Positions 32,835-36,350 of a DNA stretch of 36,350 nt are shown one piece after another. A program made the position numbers and the translations under genes. Source of the stretch: Spirochaetales bacterium (GTDB lineage Bacteria > Spirochaetota > Spirochaetia > SZUA-6 > JAFGRV01); the NCBI GenBank assembly GCA_016928415.1, contig JAFGKU010000106.1, positions 1-36,350 on the forward strand, in the 5' to 3' direction. How positions within the stretch are numbered: the first letter of the stretch is position 1; the number at the start of each line of letters is the position of its first letter. Below the pieces are notes generated by a model. The model was not told the origin of the DNA and ran no database searches. It saw only the letters and a list, made by a program, of their open reading frames with translations.

Positions 32835-33653
32835 ATGGATAAACACGGCCTGACGGACCCGGCGCTTCCCCTGTCGGTTGAAAAAAGCGACGAAGGCAGG
32901 CGGGTCTCCCTGCAAAGTGAAAGGTCCCAAATTTTTTATCTTTTAAGTGGTACACTGTACAAAAAATCCGCAGGGGGATTTCTGGACCAGCCTGCCCCGG
33001 TTATCGTGGTTATACCTCCCGGCAGGGGTATCCGTCTGCGATTGTCCGATGACAGCGCATTCTACAGGGTACTTCTTGAATCATGGCTGTTCAACGAATA
33101 CAGCATCCGGCATTGGGAAAAGAGTTTCCTGTTTTTTTTCAGGGAGAAAACGGCTTTTTTCCGTTTACCGGATAACCGACCGGTTTTATTCGAACGAATT
33201 TACATTGATTTACTGGACGAATACACCCGCCGAAAGCCGGGGTACAGGGACATTATCCGGGTCAAGCTTTCTGAGCTGTTCATCAACATGGCACGTCTTA
33301 AAACCCGGGACGTTTCCAGGGTCGATGTCTCAGTATCCGCCAGGGGTATAACCGAAATTATCGGCTTTCTCGAGGAGCATTACACCCGCACAATATCCCT
33401 TGAACAAATAGCCGATTTTGCCGGTTACAGCCCTGCTTATTTATCCCGGTACTTCAGAAAAAAGACCGGGGTCTGCCTTTTTGCCTACATCAATAAAATC
33501 AGGATACAAAAAGCCTGCAAGTTGTTGAAGCACACGGATAAAACAATCCTGGAAATAGCCTACTCGGTCGGATACAAGAACATTTCGTTTTTTAACCGTT
33601 GTTTTAAAAAAATCATCAACATGTCTCCGGCCGAATTCAGGAAAGGATTCTGA
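32835..33653 (+). CDS. AraC-family transcriptional regulator
   Basis: A 272-residue protein with the AraC/XylS HTH pair at about 175-272: ISLEQIADFAGYSPAYLSRYFRKKTG and TILEIAYSVGYKNISFFNRCFKK, plus the final MSPAEFRK. The first 150 residues fit a cupin-like ligand-sensing domain, with VIPPGRG and FYRVLLES, but without clear metal residues. The start at 32835 is preferred because the longer frame from 32790 overlaps the fusion gene by 29 bases. Neither start has a strong ribosome site. It lies just downstream of the rotor genes and just upstream of glgX and could control either; it may be co-transcribed with the rotor operon. Confidence 0.92.
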   Translation: MDKHGLTDPALPLSVEKSDEGRRVSLQSERSQIFYLLSGTLYKKSAGGFLDQPAPVIVVIPPGRGIRLRLSDDSAFYRVLLESWLFNEYSIRHWEKSFLFFFREKTAFFRLPDNRPVLFERIYIDLLDEYTRRKPGYRDIIRVKLSELFINMARLKTRDVSRVDVSVSARGITEIIGFLEEHYTRTISLEQIADFAGYSPAYLSRYFRKKTGVCLFAYINKIRIQKACKLLKHTDKTILEIAYSVGYKNISFFNRCFKKIINMSPAEFRKGF

Positions 33654-33655
33654 CC

Positions 33656-33684
33656 TTGAAGATCTTTTGATTCCCGAATATACT
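33656..33684 (+). promoter_or_regulatory. Candidate sigma-70 promoter of glgX
   Basis: TTGAAG (33656-33661) and TATACT (33679-33684) are exactly 17 bases apart. The -10 is 16 bases before the glgX ATG, giving a very short leader. It begins just after the AraC stop. Confidence 0.55.
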
Positions 33685-33700
33685 TTAAAGAAGAGTTAAA

Positions 33701-35839
33701 ATGGGAAAGCCCGTTCATTCTACAAATAAATCAATTAAGCCCGGAAAGCATTATCCCCTGGGAGCCAGCCCCGACGGTAAAGGCACCAATTTCGCCCTTT
33801 ACTCACAAAACGCTGAAGAAGCATTCCTCTTCATGTTCGATGACAGGGACTCGGGCATACCGTCGGACGTCGTCCGGATGGACAACAGGACCAAAAACGT
33901 CTTCCATGTCTACGTGGAAGGCATTGCACCGGGCCAGTTATACGGATTCAAAGTCACAGGCGATTACATACCCGCCCGGGGGCTGCGCTTCAATGAAAAC
34001 AAGCTGCTTATCGATCCCTATGCCAGGGCACTCTCCCATAAATTCTACGATAAGGGGGAACTCCTCCTCGGTTATAATGCCGTTTCCGAGGGTAAAGACC
34101 TTGAAAAAGACGCGCGGGACAATGCCGCCATCATACCGAAATCCATTGTCATGGACGATCATTTTGAATGGGGCGGAGACCGGCAACCCGGCATTCCCAT
34201 GGAAGAAACGATCATTTACGAACTGCATGTCAGAGGATTTACCCGGCACAATTCCTCGAAGGTAAAACATCCAGGAACGTACCTGGGTATCATCGAAAAA
34301 ATACCTTACCTGAAATCACTTGGCGTCACTTCCCTCGAATTTTTACCCGTCCACGAGTTTTGTATAGAAGACTTCCTTGTCAACAATGGGCTCACCAATT
34401 ACTGGGGCTACAACACAATCGCTTTTTTCTCGCCCGAGCAAACCTACGGTACACAAAAATCCCCAGGATGCCAGGTTGCCGAATTCAAAACCATGGTGAA
34501 GGCGCTGCACAGGGAAGGTCTTGAAGTAATCCTCGACGTCGTATTCAACCATACGGCCGAAGGGAACGAGCTGGGGCCCACGCTTTGTTTCAGGGGAATA
34601 GACAATCCCAATTACTATTGCCTGGAAGGCGGCGCTTCCGAGCCGCTGCGGTATTACACGAATTATTCGGGATGCGGCAACAGCATGAACCTCTCCAACC
34701 CCCCGGTCATCAAATTCGTGATGGACTGCCTGCGATACTGGGTGGAGGTCATGCACGTCGACGGTTTCCGCTTTGACCTGGCTTCGGTTCTCGGCAGGGA
34801 ATCCGGCGGTTTTTTCAGGTCCGCGGGTTTCTTCGATGCCGTTTCCCAGGACCCCGTATTGGGCCATATCAAGCTCATCGCCGAACCGTGGGACATGGAT
34901 ACGAACCAGGCGGGGAATTTCCCCATAGACTGGTCCGAATGGAACGGCAGGTTCCGGGATGCAATAAGGCGTTTCGCAAAAGGGGACAATGGCCAGATCA
35001 CCGAAGCGGCGCAACGCATAACCGGGTCAGCGGACCTGTATGGTGACGACGGCAGGACACCTTACAACAGCATCAATTTCATTACCTGCCATGACGGGTT
35101 CACCCTGTATGACCTTGTTTCCTACAACCGGAAACACAATGAAAAAAACATGGAAAACAACTTGGACGGTACGGACAACAACCTTTCCTGGAATTGCGGG
35201 ATAGAAGGAGATACGGACGACCCGGGAGTTCTGGCACTCAGGCAAAAGCAGATGAGAAACCTTGCCTGCCTCCTGTTTCTCTCGGCCGGCACCCCGATGC
35301 TTCTGGCAGGGGACGAGATGGGCCGTACCCAGGACGGCAATAACAATGCCTATTGCCAGGACAATGAGCTGACCTGGCTCAACTGGAACTTACTGGAAAA
35401 AAACGCCGACTTACACGCTTTTTTCAGGAAACTGATCACCTTCCGCAAACGCTTCAAGGTGTTCAGGCGAAAAACGTTTTTCACGGGCATGGACAATGAC
35501 CTGGATTCGATAAACGATATCCAATGGTTTGACCTGTTTCTCGGCCAGCCCGACTGGAACAATGAGAATGAAAGGAAACTCGCCTTCCGTCTGGACATCG
35601 ATGATGAAAATGCCAGGGGGGAGAGTCTCTTTATCATCTATAACATGGACTGGGTAAAAAATTATTACAGGCTGCCGCCCGTGGAGGTCAACAGGAAATG
35701 GCGACTTGTCATCGATACAAGCCATAAGCCGGGATCGGAAATTCTGGACACGGCCAATGCCGAAAAGCTTCCGGACAATGAATATTACATCGTGCAGCCG
35801 AGAAGCACGGTAGTGCTTGTCAGCCTTGTCTGGCAATAA
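33701..35839 (+). CDS. glgX: Glycogen debranching enzyme GlgX (isoamylase type)
   Basis: A 712-residue GH13_11 enzyme that cleaves alpha-1,6 branches of glycogen. Residues about 10-130 are an N-terminal CBM48-like domain (YPLGASPDGKGTNFALYSQNAE). The barrel has ETIIYELHVRGFT, region I DVVFNHTAEG (about 279), region II GFRFDLAS (about 355, with the nucleophile Asp), region III IAEPWD (about 394, acid Glu) and region IV FITCHDGFTLYDLVSYN (about 460). A C-terminal beta domain follows. The length suits GlgX. It probably starts from its own promoter just upstream. Overlaps the convergent aldolase gene by 20 bases. Other glycogen genes are not in view. Confidence 0.95.
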   Translation: MGKPVHSTNKSIKPGKHYPLGASPDGKGTNFALYSQNAEEAFLFMFDDRDSGIPSDVVRMDNRTKNVFHVYVEGIAPGQLYGFKVTGDYIPARGLRFNENKLLIDPYARALSHKFYDKGELLLGYNAVSEGKDLEKDARDNAAIIPKSIVMDDHFEWGGDRQPGIPMEETIIYELHVRGFTRHNSSKVKHPGTYLGIIEKIPYLKSLGVTSLEFLPVHEFCIEDFLVNNGLTNYWGYNTIAFFSPEQTYGTQKSPGCQVAEFKTMVKALHREGLEVILDVVFNHTAEGNELGPTLCFRGIDNPNYYCLEGGASEPLRYYTNYSGCGNSMNLSNPPVIKFVMDCLRYWVEVMHVDGFRFDLASVLGRESGGFFRSAGFFDAVSQDPVLGHIKLIAEPWDMDTNQAGNFPIDWSEWNGRFRDAIRRFAKGDNGQITEAAQRITGSADLYGDDGRTPYNSINFITCHDGFTLYDLVSYNRKHNEKNMENNLDGTDNNLSWNCGIEGDTDDPGVLALRQKQMRNLACLLFLSAGTPMLLAGDEMGRTQDGNNNAYCQDNELTWLNWNLLEKNADLHAFFRKLITFRKRFKVFRRKTFFTGMDNDLDSINDIQWFDLFLGQPDWNNENERKLAFRLDIDDENARGESLFIIYNMDWVKNYYRLPPVEVNRKWRLVIDTSHKPGSEILDTANAEKLPDNEYYIVQPRSTVVLVSLVWQ

Positions 35840-36350
35840 CGACTGCCTGGCCGTTCACTTCCTGCTTCAATATAAGGCGTTCCCCGGCTTCGGTAAACGG
35901 TATGCCTTTCCGTTTCAAGTAGGCGGTCGTCCTTGTCAAATTCATTGTTTTTATAAAAACTGTTTTATCCTGTGTATTTTCCGGTGTTACGAACAGGGCC
36001 GGGAAAACTGCCTGCATGTTCTTATCCTCCGCCGTTATACCCTCGATTGAAAAACCGAGCATGATCTTGATGGCGGTTCTCACTGAATTCCTGACGGCGT
36101 CCCATTGACCTGAATCAAGCTGTTCCCGGGTGGCCATGAAACTTCCCCCGCACGCCCAGATCCTGTCGTATTCAAGGTACGATTTTAAATTGGACAGGCT
36201 CACCCCCCCCGTGGCAATAAAATTCACATCGGGAAAAGGCGCGGAAAGGGCCTTGAGGAAAGCGACTCCCCCGCCTGTTTCAGCAGGGAAAAATTTTAAA
36301 ACTTTTATATTTCTTTCCAGGGCAAATTCAATTTCGGAAGCCCCGCTCAC
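35820..36350 (-). CDS. KDPG/KHG aldolase with extra C-terminal domain (partial)
   Basis: The gene runs off the right edge and only its last 176 residues are seen. The first visible part is the second half of a KDPG aldolase: SGASEIEFALERNIKVLKFFP, TGGVSLSNLKSYLEY, and ACGGSFMAT. The Lys of LKFFPAE is the Schiff-base-side residue typical of the family. About 80 residues then follow that standard 210-residue Eda lacks; the part VFIKTMNLTRTTAYLKRKGIPFTE resembles a VOC-like repeat (as seen in some long aldolases, which I recall only by pattern). It would cleave 2-keto-3-deoxy-6-phosphogluconate to pyruvate and glyceraldehyde 3-phosphate. Convergent with glgX. Confidence 0.82.
   Translation of the reverse strand: MSGASEIEFALERNIKVLKFFPAETGGGVAFLKALSAPFPDVNFIATGGVSLSNLKSYLEYDRIWACGGSFMATREQLDSGQWDAVRNSVRTAIKIMLGFSIEGITAEDKNMQAVFPALFVTPENTQDKTVFIKTMNLTRTTAYLKRKGIPFTEAGERLILKQEVNGQAVVIARQG

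Noticed and set aside
34343..35014. 223-codon minus-strand frame inside glgX
   Set aside because: Antisense shadow; glgX motifs fix the real frame.

Overview
This window looks like a chromosomal segment of a diderm bacterium, most plausibly a spirochaete or a relative. The reasons are flagellar rotor proteins with close-to-consensus FliN, FliM and FliG blocks, several lipoproteins with loose lipoboxes, a protein with a beta-barrel-like C-terminal domain (which implies an outer membrane), a type III glutamine synthetase and glycogen metabolism. The lineage is inferred from gene content; there is no rRNA or other taxonomic marker, and I see no tRNA, CRISPR array, insertion sequence or phage gene.

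Layout. (1) 1-5656: the tail of a secreted beta-sandwich protein and its terminator, glutamine synthetase III (glnN), a small VOC protein convergent with it, three poorly characterised genes (one a membrane protein) and an isoprenylcysteine/phospholipid-type methyltransferase. (2) 5989-8064: a secreted family 3 glycosidase. (3) 8132-15386, all on the minus strand: an apparent cell-envelope protein-repair island. In transcription order it holds an exported isoaspartyl methyltransferase (pcm-like), an OmpR-type response regulator, its histidine kinase, a thioredoxin-like protein with a methionine-rich repeat, a DipZ-type CcdA-thioredoxin electron conduit, an MsrA-MsrB fusion whose MsrA half has lost its catalytic cysteine, and a second, intact MsrA. 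A perfect 11-bp tandem repeat overlaps a promoter between the kinase and the thioredoxin gene and is a good candidate for the response-regulator site. (4) 16019-19399: a 1126-residue secreted multimodular carbohydrate-active protein. (5) 19572-23009, minus: a FAD/Fe-S oxidoreductase (GlcD-GlpC-like fusion) with a methionine/proline-rich tail, behind an ArsR-family regulator with a dyad over its own promoter. (6) 23201-26603, plus: a secreted caspase-like protease fused to a beta-barrel-like domain, overlapping a lipoprotein gene. (7) 26681-29093: a 53-residue membrane peptide overlapping an APC transporter with two universal-stress-protein domains; then an FHA protein and a lipoprotein on the minus strand. 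(8) 30393-32818: two small FliN-type proteins followed by a natural FliM-FliG fusion. (9) 32835-36350: an AraC regulator, glycogen debranching enzyme (glgX), and a KDPG-aldolase gene cut by the window end.

The three most unusual points are these. The FliM-FliG fusion lacks both the CheY-binding N-terminus of FliM and the FliF-binding N-domain of FliG. The secreted caspase/beta-barrel protein is translationally overlapped with a lipoprotein. The envelope repair island combines methionine and isoaspartate repair with its own two-component system. All functional statements rest on motif recognition by eye; no database search was run.
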